Shown here: positions 50,892-63,604 of the stretch, piece after piece
Layout of the letters: each line of letters opens with the position of its first letter
How positions within the stretch are numbered: the stretch's first letter is position 1
From: Phytophthora sp. 'mugwort'
Taxonomy: Eukaryota; Oomycota; Peronosporomycetes; Peronosporales; Peronosporaceae
Direction: 5' to 3'
DNA length: 64,000 nucleotides
Assembly: GCA_033558025.1 (NCBI GenBank)
Contig: JAUCEF010000014.1
Coordinates: forward strand, 744,001-808,000
Position numbers and translations under genes: made by a program
The notes under the pieces: model-generated
Seen by the model: the letters and a program-made list of their open reading frames with translations, nothing else
Told to the model about the DNA's origin: nothing
Database searches by the model: none

Positions 50892-52692
50892 CTATGCCCA
50901 TTTTTCGTCTACAGGCACACTCGCCCGCCTTTGTAACTGATATATATTTCAGTATGGTAGGTGCCTGTCGCTACGATTAGCTGCTTGTGTTAGCTGTGAA
51001 AACCGGTTTTTGTGTCGGCCGGATTTTTCCGTCGTTGCCTGTAATAAATTCGACAGCTTTTATAATGTACAAGTACGGTACGTTATACAGCAACGATAAG
51101 ATCTGAACTGGTCATGACGCGCTGAAACAATCACCCATTTGGATGACGATGGGCGCCATCACTGTTATTCACCCTGACCAAGAGAAGGTTCGCGAATCCT
51201 GTTGTGGAGCCTCTCATCACTAAGATAATCGTCCCTTTGAAACCCTGTTCGGTACCGGTATGTAGAAGTGCTGACATGGTACGAATCTATACCTATAGCT
51301 ATGAGCATTTTCCTCTTAACTGTAAGTACAGTAATGCTCCCTGGGCAACTTAACGGTTTCCACCTGGCGTTGTCGATGAATTATATTGTGGGTAGCATTG
51401 TCGAAACGTTGATGCCGCGGGTAGACAACTACAGTACAGACACTCATATCGTAAGAATACCCGCGTTTTTTAACCAGCATGCTGTTACTACGGGGAGAAC
51501 TTACAACCTGGAAGCGTACCGATTCCGTGGCATACATCACGCTGATGGCGAGCAGTTTTAGAATGTGCCACAACGTTATCGACTCGTGCTGGTGTACATG
51601 TATTCCACCTGCCTACCAAAGAGTCAAGACAACATCACAATGCCAGTTTTAGCGATGGACACGTAAGCGGTTCAATTTCCAAGATGGGAGCTGAAGATGA
51701 TTCGATCCTCTCATACTGAAACTAGTAAACGTCGATAAATTTAGGTGATCTTGGAGCAAGACCGACATTCCACCGCGTTAAGGATTGGATTATTTAGTAC
51801 ATAATCGACGTAACACAACCTGGAATGGGAACACCAAAAGCGATCCATTCGAGCTCTTCGCTTTTTGAATTTGGGCTACGAACTTCTTATGATGAAAGCG
51901 CTTTGTGGCGGAAAGAAACACACAAGGGGAACGAAGGAGATTAACCGAACACCACACTGTTCGCAGATATGCTTGACCTGCTCAATGTAGAATTTGCATT
52001 TTTCAAACAATTTGCAGTACTTTTATGTCGGTCAGAAAATTTCTGCTTCAGAAAACGGTTCATGCTGCACCTCAAAAGTTCTTAAATTGATTGATTCGCT
52101 CGAAGCTGGAATTCAACAATCTACTGTGGCATATGTCTATGACTGCAATGACTACATTCAGCACGAAAAAACCTGCTAACGAGTACCAATAACTGAAGCA
52201 TTGTCGCCGCAGTGTAGCTACTGTGGACCGATCGGATTGCAAAATGAGCGTCCTCGCATGCCTACTTAGTATCCATCATAGTACAACGAAGGGTCAAAAT
52301 CATAGAGTTGTATTGTCTTGGGACGTCGCCGTAAAACCATTGTTTGGATACCCAGCAGCAACAGCTCCTGGCAGGAATATTTCAAAAACTGTGGAGTTAC
52401 GAGGGGAAATAGGCAGTTAAATGAACGCGCAACGAGCAAATAGATGCTTCAATTGTGATGGAAGCAGAATTCGAAGATGACATGTTTATCACAAACATAT
52501 GAGGTTAGCTTGAAAAACGCCAGCGGCTTTGCTGCATTACATAGTCTAAGGGAGAGTTAGATATACGTAGTAACCTGCTATTGCTCGTTCAACGAAAAAT
52601 AAATACCGCTTTGGGACAGTGAGACTTTGAAAGATGAGCACACCATTGTATTCGTAATGTTATGGCCTAACCGAAGGCTGTGCCGTACCCCG
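50892..52692. other. 1.8-kb region without a recognised gene
   Basis: A frame at 51,268-51,561 (97 residues) is the longest. It overlaps an antisense frame and has no recognisable motif. Confidence 0.4.
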
Positions 52693-53875
52693 CTAGCCGG
52701 ACAGAGGCGCTTCACGTGCTGCAGCTGCATTTCTGATTTGCTGTTTAACGCATTTCGGGAGTGTATCACCCCAGTACAGCGAACTTTCCCTCATTTCTAG
52801 ATCCGGGTTTCGCGACACATTCTTGTTGCTGCTGTGTATCTTCAAACACGTCCAGCGCGTGGTCATGACAACTGGAGGCTCCCCTTGACGCTGGGGGAAA
52901 GCTCGCACCATAACGAGTGTAGTGCTGTCTCGACGCACGCGCTCTGCGCTTTGATAAGGGTGCAATGCATCAGAGTCCACGAAGTCTTCAGCCATAATGC
53001 CATACTCGCCGTCATTTCCTTCAAGAAACTTGGAAAATACAATCGTGTTCGACTCGACAATTGTACCTCGCGAAGTCAACGAAACAAACCGAAGTTGTGA
53101 ACACTCTGTTGAGCTCTCAAAATCGCTATCTTCACGGATCGTGATACTTCCAAACATCTCTGATAGAAAAATCTCGGCGTTCAGCACTGAGCTGAGGACG
53201 GCGTCGAAGACGGCCTTGGCGCTTGCCCCACGGATCAGCACCGTTTCGAACCGAATAACCGAAACATCGCCATCAGGACTTTCAAAGCGCTCTTCTCGAC
53301 TGTAACTCGATCCAGGCTCCAAATCTTGACTTCTTGCTACGAGATAGCGCTCAGCCTCGGACAATTTACGCTCTTTTAGCGCCATCAATGTATTGTAACG
53401 TTCTTCACAGTCCACACCTAGATGAATCACGCATTGAGCTGGCTGTTGCGCTCCTAAACTTCGTTGCTGGATTCATCCAAACAACCACGTTATCAATAAT
53501 GTCAACAACGTCAATTCTCACTAGAGCGATACATCTATTTCTTACCACGTGTCCAGTTAACGCTGCTTGCGCTGCAGCGAGAGCGGTGTGTTGCTCTTGA
53601 ATGAACTCGTGTAACACCGAGTTTTCGGCGGCAGCTCGTTTGGCGTATTTGTTAACGTGTCCTTGCTTCTTTAGCAGTTGGAGCTTGAGGTTGTCCAGTT
53701 GGCTTTGCATGCTCTCTGCTTGCTCCAACAAAATGCGTTTTCGCTCTTTGCGGATCGCGTATGCCGTCTTTATTTGTATTGGTCTTCCTTTCCTCTTGGT
53801 GCGCGTGGCGTCATGATACTTTACGTCATCGGGACCTGTCAGTTGAAGCATTTTGGGCGGGCGCGAGTACGGCAA
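52693..53875 (-). CDS. Diverged M96-like bZIP-type / START-like protein (M96L-3), two exons
   Basis: Exons 53,875-53,546 and 53,442-52,693, phase-0 intron of 103 bp (GTAAGA donor, CAG acceptor); 359 residues. Exon 1 has a basic stretch followed by a coiled coil (KTAYAIRKERKRILLEQAES, LDNLKLQLLKKQGHV), bZIP-like spacing. Exon 2 has a START-like fold: RYNTLMALKERKLSEAERY, VSVIRFETVLIRGASAKAVF, DGEYGIMAEDFVDSDALHP, TTLVMVRAFPQ, VMTTRWTCLKIH. The layout and the intron after the coiled coil follow M96L-1 and M96L-2, but sequence identity is low. The basic region just before the coil makes a DNA-binding role more plausible here than for the tandem pair. An internal ATG at 53,851 is an alternative start. 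Confidence 0.7.
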
Positions 53876-54227
53876 AGATAGAAGAAATGAGGGGGATAGC
53901 CTCTGCCTCTTTTGTTTCTCTCACTTTGTCAGATCGTTTTTAATACCAGATGTGCTCTTACACGTGATCTGTCGACAACATCGACTGCACACAGCAAGCC
54001 GACGCTTATCGAGCGGCCATAATCATGTAAGAGTAATCGATCTGTGGACGTATAACCAACCATGTCCGCTCAACCTGAAAGGCTTGCTTGGACAAGAATT
54101 CTTCAGAAATATATATCCTTCCGAATATCATTTGTCTACCAAGATAAATTTTAGACATACAAAACAAGTCATTCAACTACATGTTTATTACTCACATATC
54201 AGATTTTTAATTTTTTTGTGGAGTATT
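53876..54227. other. Intergenic region between M96L-3 and the LINE
   Basis: Presumed upstream region of M96L-3. No gene seen. Confidence 0.4.
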
Positions 54228-54317
54228 AACGCTACACAGTGTAGAAAAAGAAGAAATAAGTTGATTAACTAGAGGATATACCGTCTCTGCTAGCTACCTA
54301 TTCGTAATGCTATTGAG

Positions 54318-57300
54318 TTACAATTGAGGAATCCAGATTTGACACTGTCGTGAAGTCAGGTTGAAAGCTGTAGGGACTTCAAAGCCCAGCCGTTTGAGAA
54401 CAGAGGCATCGGCTTCACCGTTTATCTTCAATTCCTGCGCGTGCCGGTACACAAATCTGCAATGGCTGCGAAAGGAAGCATTCAAGTTTTGAACGCTGGG
54501 TTTCTGAGTTTGTTTCTCCGAATAGGATGTCGTTTCGTAGTCTCCACCTAAGATGGAACACAATCGCCGTGTGCATTCTCCACAGCATCGAAATTATCTT
54601 GTGTTGCTGTCTCCAATCTGTATTAATGTCACTCAACTTTGGGAAGAGCAGCAATCTCCACTCAAGCCTTCCTTGAACACTTTGCTCCACGGACTCCATA
54701 GCGATTGCCACATCTCCGTCAAAGCTGGGCAAGATAAAAAGCAATGCTCAGTTGTTTCGATAGCCACGCACGAGTCTCGCACACATTGCTGGATTGTTGG
54801 ATTCACCGACTTCAGGAAGTATAGCCGTGACCCCATAATGAGATCGCCAAAGTACAATCGCAGCATTACGTCGTGAACAACCAGGATAAGACACCGGCGA
54901 ATCCATATTGTCTCAGACGACGTCGAGTGAATGAGCGCTGGTGGGCATCCCAGCACCTGCATTGGGTGGTTTTCCACAACTCTTGCAGGTCGGAGCAACT
55001 TCTTCCAATCTTCGGATCAAAGATCGGGAAAAAATCGAGTGCCTTTTTCACCAAGAAGCCCATAAGTTGGAGGTGTCACCCCGCGAGTCACTATTTTATT
55101 ACACCCGCTTCCGGGGTAGTCAATACACGCTTGAAAACCTTGGTCAGCTGACGAAACAGCACGGATATGTCTGCCAATTCAATTTTGGATCCAATCAGCG
55201 GCTGTAGTTCGGTGCACACTTTGCAGAAGAAATGTGGGATTGGGCCAGCGATGCGATGAGTCTAGGAAGTCTTCTAAGCAGCATATTTGTTTAATGTGAG
55301 GGCACGGCAAAGTGGTCGAAACCTTATCGATCCTTCTCCCAGAGGCTTGTACCACGAGTCGTTAGGATACCAAATCTGAAAATCGCGTGACGAATTCCAC
55401 CATATCGGACTGAAAAGTGCATGTTGTAGAGTTTTGACTCGTGTGTAGCGAAGTGAATAACAGCTTGACCACTTCAGCTTCTTCCAGTCTTTGAACAATT
55501 TCCTCCACCATAACGGAAACATGATTGCTTTCCATCCTGGCGGGCGAGGAGGGTCTTGCAATAAGGAATCACCCGACCACACGCGCGAAAATTGTCCGTA
55601 CCGAAGTCGTAGCAATCCCGCAATTGGCAGGTACCAGACGGACTCACTTGACTCACTATGTGAGTGCAGCACTTTGACAAGCTGTTGGAGGAGAACGAAT
55701 CGTTGTTTCCGAATACTCGATGCGATGACTGGAACACCGACTCCATCTAGATCCCGACGTTGGGTAGCAAATGAGTTTCGGACAAAATTTATTTCACCGG
55801 GACCTGTGCTCACTCTGTTGTAAAGTACATAGCGCGTCACAAGGCTTTGCCAACGCTGTCTAAACGGGTAGGAATATTGACTGTTGTCGTAAAGTACCAG
55901 AGTAGCAACAAAATGAGGACTTGCACGAGAATGCGTCTTCCAAACAAAGTTTGGGCTCGACCTTTCCAGATTTGAAGTCTTGTTATCAACTTCTTACCCA
56001 ATTGTGTTGCTAGTAGCGTTGAAGTGTCAGCACTACCAAACGGGATCCCAAGCTATCTGACTGTCTCTCCGTTCTGAAGTTACCGAAGGGGTTCCAGCGC
56101 GGGGGCTCCCCGACGATTGTTGAGACTCATTATGACACTTTTGGACTGGTTCAGCATTGCTCCAGATCCAGCACAGTAACAATCCGCAATCAGCAATTTC
56201 TGATGAAGGCAGGAAACATCTTGGGCAAAGAGAACCGTGTCGTCAGTAATAATGCAGCCGGGATGGATAATGGGCCATCAATATCAATACCTAGCTGTCT
56301 TTCAGCACGAAGCCAATTTCCCAGCGGCTCCAGCGATAGAGCAAAGAGAAACGGTGACAAGGGATCGCCTTGTTTAACTCCTCTTGATGGCTCAAGTGGA
56401 TCTTGTGCCCACCCATTTATCGTCAGTGAGCACATTGACCCTTTGTACATTAGGCGGATCAGGAGAGAAAGTGCTGTTCAAATCCTTGTGTTCCATCACT
56501 TTGAAAAGAAATTCGCGATTGACTCTATCGTATTCCTTTCAAAATCGAGAAAAATGCAGCAACTCCTTTTCCGTGACGGCTTGTTACCAAATGTTGAAGA
56601 TCGCGAACGAGAAAACTTGGTGATGTATCGAGCGTCCCCCAATAAACCTTTCTGATCAGGATGTATCAGCGATGTCATGAAAGGTTTCATTCGATCCGCT
56701 AAAACCCGAGACAGCACCTTCACTTTAACAGGTATCAGCGTAATGGGTCAAAAGTTATCAGGATACTTTCGATCACCTTTCTTGAGCAGCAAGGCTACTG
56801 AGGCATAGCGCTGATGCGGAAGGAGTTCTCCTCTTTTAAGTTGGTACCGAAACACAATTAGCAGAACTGGGTCGATTTGGAAGAAAGCTGAGGTAAACCT
56901 GTCTGGGTCTAGAGCGCATGGAGCGTATTGCTGCTCCAAATTCTTCACTGTGTTAGGTCGCTTTCAAGGCTTGCCCTTGCTTCTGGCTTCAGTTCTGGTC
57001 TATGGAGTCTAACAGGCGTTGCTGAGCTCGACTATCGGGTGACGGCTCGTTCTGAGCGTATTGGGGGTCTCCAAAATGCTGCCCCAATGTTCCTGAAATT
57101 CGTGTGTGATTTCTTACAGGGTCGTTTAAAATCGAACCATTGTCGCATTTGATGGAATCGAACGGAGTGTTTCGCAACTCATAGCGTGGGGCTCGAAAGA
57201 AGTAAGAAGAACTCTTCTTAGCTTCTGTCACAGACTGCTCGAAACATATTCCTCGTTGGAGTTCTATCCACTCTTCTTTACTGTCTGTGTAGCGCTGCTT

Positions 57301-58395
57301 GGCAAAGTAGAGGTCAACAGCAACTCTTTCATCATCTCGATCTCGAGCCAAGGCAGCAGGACATTCCTCCAATTATTGACGGGATTGGACAAGATCAGCT
57401 TCCGTTTCAAACTTCAAACTTTTTTGGCATTTTTTTTAAGTAACCTTCATTCTTTGCTTCCAGAATTCCCACACTAGCACCGGATTATTTGATGTTTGCA
57501 GGACTGTGAGGAGATTTTGGGCCTCCTTTTGAATGACATTTCGAAGCTGTTCAATCCGAAGAAGCCAATCAGGAAGTCTCCAAAATCCAGGACCTGTAGG
57601 GTGATGCCGCGATGTAAGCTCAGCATGATAAGCTTTGTGATCGCTTTCATCCCACACGTCATAGCGAGAGTCATGATAGCCCGACGAATCCAACGCTACA
57701 GATATAAAAATATAATCTAATCGATTGCATCGAGGACGAGGCCCTGACAATTCACGATCTTCAGGATGATGAAGCCTCCATGCATCGATCACGTTCTCCC
57801 AACCAAGCCCGAAGTACAGGTACGCTTGAGTCAGGACGATGATGATCTGAATTAGAGTCCAGCTCGGGCTCAAACGCCAAATTAAAATCTCCACAAAACG
57901 TGAATAGCATCGTCCACAAAATCAACAGGAAGACGCTCAAAGAGCTTCTTCCTCGACGCCGCGCCATTTGGCGCGTACATATTGTGGAAGTAGCATGTGT
58001 GGTCTCCCCAGAGAAGTTTTACAAGCAAGTAGCGGTTTGGGGGAATGGTTTTCGACGCCACCACCTTCACCGTTTCCATACCAGGGCTAGAACCATGCAC
58101 GATGGTTGCCACACCTCCGCTTCTTGGAATAATGTGCAATGTGAGGCTCCTTTTTTATCAGTCATAAATGTTCTTCCAGCAAAGCTTGGATTCACGAAGT
58201 ATGCTAACTTCTTGGCTTGCTTTTCATCACGAAATCTTGTTTCTTGAACGCATGAAAAATAAAAGTGCTTGAGGTGAGGGGAGATGCTATTTTGACCCAC
58301 CATCTTTCACCCCATGCACTCCACGTCAATATTTTACAGGATTGTCCAAAGTCAAAATCCTTGGTCATCTTAGTTTTGGTGTGTCGCCTCGTCAC
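54318..58395 (-). pseudogene. LINE ORF2: endonuclease, reverse transcriptase, zinc-finger end; degenerate
   Basis: Pieces in order on the minus strand: CVQETRFRDEKQAKKL and RSGGVATIVHGSS, then GDFNLAFEPELDSNSDH and RPRCNRLDYIFIS and DVWDESDHKAY (APE-type endonuclease with the final SDH). Next LPHQRYASVALLLKKGDRKY and LADRMKPFMTSLIHPDQKG, then GVKQGDPLSPFLFALSLEPL, then TDDTVLFAQD in place of the usual FADD box (reverse transcriptase). At the end C.....ETTEHCFLSCPALTEMW (zf-RVT finger). Numerous frameshifts and stops. It cannot make active protein. Confidence 0.82.
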
Positions 58396-60371
58396 CAGAC
58401 GACATGTTCGCCAGATTTACCATAGGAAGTTCAGCCGGAGACAATTCACTGTCTCGAAGTGATGACAAGTTGGCCAAAAGTTCACTTGAAGGCGCCCGTT
58501 CGCTCAACTTTGACAATAGCTGGTGTCCCAGTTGCGAACGGAGAAGGCGAAGAAGCGCTGCACTTGAGAGAATCTGCACATGGGCGTGTGGAATACCTTC
58601 ATCAGCTTCGCCTACCAGAAACTTAATCCACTTGCTTGACCCAAATATGAATGGGCAGGTTCTCATTATCAGCAATTCAAAGCTGCTGAGAAGACACAGG
58701 GTCCCCCACTGTTGTTTCACTTCATCAGGTTTCCCTGACACCGTCGCGCTTAGGTACTGCATGTAGGTTTGTCGAGTCTTACCCAGTGGAAGACGTGACT
58801 CCAACGCACGCTTGAAAACAGTCGGTCCAACATTTGCATCAATGTTATATGTTAAGGATACGGTCGAGTAGATGAATCTCCGAGAGCTCCTTGATGTTAT
58901 GTCCATCCGCTGCAAGATCACTGCATATAGCAGTGGATCACGCTAGCTGGAAGTTTTTCACGGACTCGACAACAGTGTCCATGTTCTTGGTGTGCTGGAG
59001 CAAGTCAGTCACTTTTCTAAGTGCTGCATGCTTCGGGTTACACGATCTTCACGCAATTCAAGCTGCGTCGTTTGAGCAGTCTCAAGTACTTGCTGATCCG
59101 GTTGGAGTGTAGGTTTGGCAGGTTCGTTCAGATTGGATGAACGTCTCCTGGTCGGCAGCGACTCTTGACCGGTATGACTCACAGTTAATTCAGACCATCA
59201 GAACTCCTGTTGACATGCTTACCGGCGCGTCCGGTTCAAATTCATTGAAGTTGCACTCGTATGTCTCCAACACGTCGTAGGGGTTCTCGTCAGCAAAGAA
59301 GCGGATCGATTGCTTAAACCCGGATTCCATATTACGTGTCATGTCTTCATCTTCGTCGCTCGGTGCTGAGAGCATTTTCGGTAGCAATTCCGTCGTCCGT
59401 GGATGCATCTTTCTCACCTTCACCTTGCCCTTTGTGAACACGGCTTGAGGTCGTCTCTTGCGTTACAGCACACGGAGGTGCAGCCGCTTCGCATTGACCA
59501 ACAGGCGGCGCCGCTGAACTACGCTTAACCTTCCTGAGTGGGTGGCTTTGCAGCGCTCGTTGACTGCTCACGGTTGGCTCCAAGTCGGTAACTATGGGCT
59601 CAGACGGCATAATCACCGCATACGGCGATCGCCTGGATCCATATGCACGTTCAGGCGGAACAAGAGGGCGTCCCCCGCGTGCCAGGTAGTAGCGTTTTCC
59701 GTAAACCAATTGATTGGTCACGAAGCCACGTACGGTTAGGCATGTAGGTGGCGCCGCTTGGACGAAGAAAAATCTCCACGTTGTTGTCGCAAGTTGAGCG
59801 TCCATGTTTCATCGCGTGGCGTCATATACAAGATTGTCGCCCCCGAGCGCCGCAAATCCCATAAGAGGCCATTTGAGATCACCGTGGAGCGAACACTGAA
59901 GATGTCCAAGAAGAACATGTCCAGGAATGGCGACTGGCGTTTGATCTCGAACTTGCGACCCAGAAGTGAGACCTCTTGGCCTACAAGTTTACTTGCAGTC
60001 TTGCTCTTCTTGACGTGAAGGAGAACACCTCCAGAAAAGATCTTTTCGAACAACACCAGTTCGCAACAAGAAAGCATCTCGTTCACAACCGTGTTCGCGT
60101 GTTCCATGAAGAACGACTTGAACACGAGTGACATCGCCACCGTTGAACAGTAAGTTCCGCTGTCGATGAGCACCGAATGGGTCGTCGGCGGCGGTGTAAA
60201 CGGTCGTATCTCAGCAATCACCACAAGCAGTCGGGTTTCGAGATATCCTTGCGCTGGTAGTCTCCGACTAGACGTGCGGCATCTTCATCAGGGACGAGTG
60301 GTTCCATCAGGACCGAGGCATCCGGCTTGTTCAGACGCGAATATTGCTGCGAAATCAGGTTAATTCGCATG
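58370..60371 (-). pseudogene. LINE ORF1-type region, degenerate
   Basis: Starts at an ATG at 60,371 with MRINLISQQYSRLNKPDASV, open for about 50 codons to TGA near 60,220. One frameshift leads into the next frame (LVVIAEIRPFTPPPTTHSVL, HANTVVNEMLSCCELVLFEK, LVGQEVSLLGRKFEIKRQSP, LLWDLRRSGATILYMTPRDE) ending at 59,736. Then comes TTWRFFFVQAAPPTCLTVRG and a low-complexity Pro/Ser/Lys tail. A last frame, 58,921-58,370 (FKRALESRLPLGKTRQTYMQ), may be the end of ORF1 or the linker to ORF2. I recall similar ORF1 proteins beside Phytophthora LINEs. Role: RNA binding for the retrotransposon, presumed. Confidence 0.65.
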
Positions 60372-60463
60372 ATCGATATCATTATTCTCGAGAAAAGCAG
60401 AAGGGGCTAGGGTCGTCTTGACAGGTAGCGTGCAAAAACGATTCTCAACGCTACACAGTGTAG

Positions 60464-63212
60464 TACTGGTACACTCTTTGAAATACCTAGAACTGTTAAC
60501 ATTTTAGAACCGCCCCCGCAATTTCGGATTACGCGGGGATGGCTGTACAGTAAATGATAGCAGGTATTATATCCCACCTTGCGGATTCCGGAAGATGGGA
60601 AAATAAACTGCGAGATAGCAGTATTAGCACATGTCTAACAAACTTGTACGAGAAATGTACTGAGTTACGCTGAACCGCATCGATTTGCTGCGCTAGTGAT
60701 CCCGAAATGCCCCATCAATTCCTAATAGTGTCCGACGTAACTATGTCCCAACCCTGACATGGCATGGGGGCGTCTGATGAATGAATTAAGCCAACGTGCA
60801 TGCAGCTCGCAGCTGTAATAAAGTAATGCTCATTGTATAAAAAGTAATGTTCATGTGTGGGGCTATCATTTACCACTGCAAACTAGCACCTCGTGCATAC
60901 GACACTTCTCGAGACATCTAATTTAATTCAGTACATGAAGCCGCGTGACAGCTGCACGCGGGAACCATCTCTGAAAGGTCCACGATATGTACAGTACCGG
61001 TAATATTTATGGGCAAGCATATGCGACAAGTACGATAGTAGTCAATCAACGCTGAGCCAGTCACTAACTGGTCATTGACAATCACCACTTTGTCGTATCA
61101 TCACGTGTTATTCATGTCGTTATCATACTCACCCTGACTGTATCGGAGCTTTGACGACCACAAAAGTGCAAGTGGGCAGCAGCGAGTGCACATAAGTCAC
61201 AGTCGGCACCTGCTTCTACTTCAACGCAGCCGTTTCATCTGTAAAGGAATTACATCTGAATGTCTACTGATTTCGTAGCACTGGGTTTCTTGTACAGATA
61301 ATCCTCTCGAGTGTGACAGCGTTTGGAGACTCCAAATGATCACCTAGTGAGTTATGACAAATTCGAGTGTGCCAGAGTAATGGTATATTCGGGAACTGAG
61401 CGCAATTCATTCGGTTCGTAGGCTGGCAGCGCCCGAGTATCGTCGCTAAACTCTACTCTGCAATGTGGACGAGCTGGAACGTTGTGCCTACTGACAGCTT
61501 CGTTCATGCTGGACGGAGACAGGTATTGACAGGTATTCTCGGCTACTACAAGTGTGAGTATGTGGAAGCAGACGTGGAAGACGGGCTCCGAGGGTGAGCT
61601 ATGTCACGCCTGCATACCGCTCCACCACCATGCTCGGTAAAAAGGCTGTTGCAGACACCAGAGGAGAACAACCTGGTTGACGATCCTACGGACGAGGACT
61701 TCTGCATCGATGCGCGAGGTGGCCATGGCCAGTGAGCTAGAATCTGACGGTGTAAACGATGAAGAAGTAGATGACGTGACTGATGTCGACCAGAACCACA
61801 AAAAATGTGTCGACGAAAAAACTGAAGGAACGACTTCAGTAGACAGTGCAGCATTTTGTTAACGCAGATATCAGGGGTTCTTCGAGAGCGATGTAGGGGC
61901 TTCAAACAATGCTACAGGTATTTAAAGAGGAGTTAGAACACAAACAGGGCCTCAAAAGCAGAAGTCAGTGTTGGAAACGACCCATCCCTTTAGTAATAAT
62001 CTTGGTGTATGTATTACGAACCGCTAACCAGAGAATCAGGGTTGACCGCATATCACGATGACACGCATTGCTGTCAGAAAGTTATAATTCCTTATGAGCA
62101 GTTCAGCGGCAGATGACAAATTTACCAGATTAGGCGAACCGGTATACATGTATGCTTTATCGCGACGCAACGACATCAACGCAGACTGAAGAATAACACA
62201 TGGACGGCGTTACCGCAATACAACAACAACGCGACAGCAGTGTTCCTTCAGCACGAAAGCTTCTCGCAGCAATTCCTTTCGTAATCTCTATAGTATTTAA
62301 TTGTTCCTGTACAATTAATCTTTACCAGGATGGTGTCAACCCGCAAAATATAACGATAAATGGTGTGTAAATGGTGTATTGCACACCAAATCTGAGTGCT
62401 CCACACCATTCAGATGAGCCAATTGTTACCGACATCACAGACCCAATTCTACCAATTAAAAAAGGAGTAACCAGCTGTCGTTCTGTAGTTGCTGTCATGC
62501 ATCTTTCTTGATACTCGACGCCGCAGACCAAAGTAAACTCTTCCCCACCTTAAGACGTCCCTCAACTAAATATGAATAACTGTATGTAGCAACACGGATC
62601 GCCAAAATTCCAGCTGCTCATGGAGGAGATGAAGATTCTCATCATCATGAATCCACCTGGTCCTGCGAGTCGTGTCCGCTCTGCCAAAGCTGCACAAGAG
62701 TCGGTACCATTTGCTAAAGTGCTCGTCATGAACAAGCAAGGCTGCAACGCCGTATGAAGCGTGTCCGCGGTTGGGCAGGTTTTTAACTGCAAGGAACAGA
62801 ATCGGGCGACGATCATGGAACGCGGTACCAACGAAACGCCCTCGCATGCCCCAGCTTACTCCTCACGCTGAAGGATTTCGGGGGAGAAATGAAGCCAGCT
62901 CATACGCCATTTTGTTCACGTCGAAGGTGCCGTTCATGTGGAAAAAAATTTAGGTATGGTTGGGAGCTGCGTTGCGCAGCAGATACTGTGTGATCACACC
63001 AACCAGGAAAGGGTTGCGTCAGAGCCGTTACCCACATCTAGCTTTTCCTCGCTGCTGCGTGCCCACTCGAACGAGAATGGCTGCGTGCAGACCAGTACGC
63101 AAGCTGGTCAATCTCACCGAGTTGTCAGTTCGGCGAAGATTCTACTTCGTCAAGTAGCCGATGAACCAATGTACATGATGCAAGGCTGGCTTCTCTTCCA
63201 AACCATCGACCC
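60464..63212. other. 2.7-kb region without a recognised gene
   Basis: Frames at 61,546-61,905 and 62,562-62,847 overlap others on the opposite strand and have no recognisable motifs. Confidence 0.4.
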
Positions 63213-63340
63213 GTGCTATACGGATTTCCTGTCATCGTGTGTAGAGTGTCGGATCGGAGTCGGTCGTTCCACCCGGTTGGCCATCTTAATCCCTTCGGAG
63301 CGAATGGCTGGACCCGACGTGGCGGTTTTCTCTCCCATCT
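63213..63340 (+). pseudogene. Possible Mutator-like transposase fragment
   Basis: LYGFPVIVCRVSDRSRSFHP resembles the block of MULE transposases following the first catalytic Asp (GFPVl..g.sDr.r.FHp). Only about 20 residues are convincing, so this is tentative. Confidence 0.3.
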
Positions 63341-63542
63341 TGTAGTGGGGGTTAGGAAACGACAAGACCATTCCCACTCATTGGGATGTCGTTCTGCGAT
63401 GCCGAGCTGGAAAGAGGAGAATACCAGTAAGAAACCACTGCCCGGCCGACTGACAGAGCCGAGCAGTGAGGATTGCAGATTCTACCGAGTTGAGTTAAAT
63501 ACACTTGGGCTTACCAGGAAGCGCCGGCTTCCCACTACTACA
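63341..63542 (+). repeat. Possible 5' LTR of the gag-bearing element (~202 bp)
   Basis: Begins TGTAGTGGGGG and ends CCCACTACTACA, giving the TG...CA ends and short inverted termini of LTRs, 62 bp before the gag ATG. The second LTR would be outside the window and no clear tRNA primer site follows, so the call is tentative. Confidence 0.45.
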
Positions 63543-63604
63543 AATAATTCGTTAGTTGCGAGCTCTCGCGACTTAGACCGCAGGACACGAAAGAGACCAA
63601 GAAG

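Larger units (their letters stand above)
54228..60463 (-). mobile_element. LINE (non-LTR retrotransposon), ~6.2 kb, with 17-bp target-site duplication
   Basis: AACGCTACACAGTGTAG occurs at 54,228-54,244 and again at 60,447-60,463, exactly at the ends of a block coding on the minus strand for LINE-type proteins (ORF1-like, APE endonuclease, reverse transcriptase, zinc-finger tail). The 17-bp direct repeat is a typical target-site duplication. The element itself spans 54,245-60,446, near full length. The 3' end (minus strand) is T/C-rich rather than a plain poly(A). Confidence 0.85.

Noticed and set aside
61546..61905. 119-residue minus-strand frame
   Set aside because: Overlaps a plus-strand frame of similar size, Arg/Ser/His-rich composition without motif.
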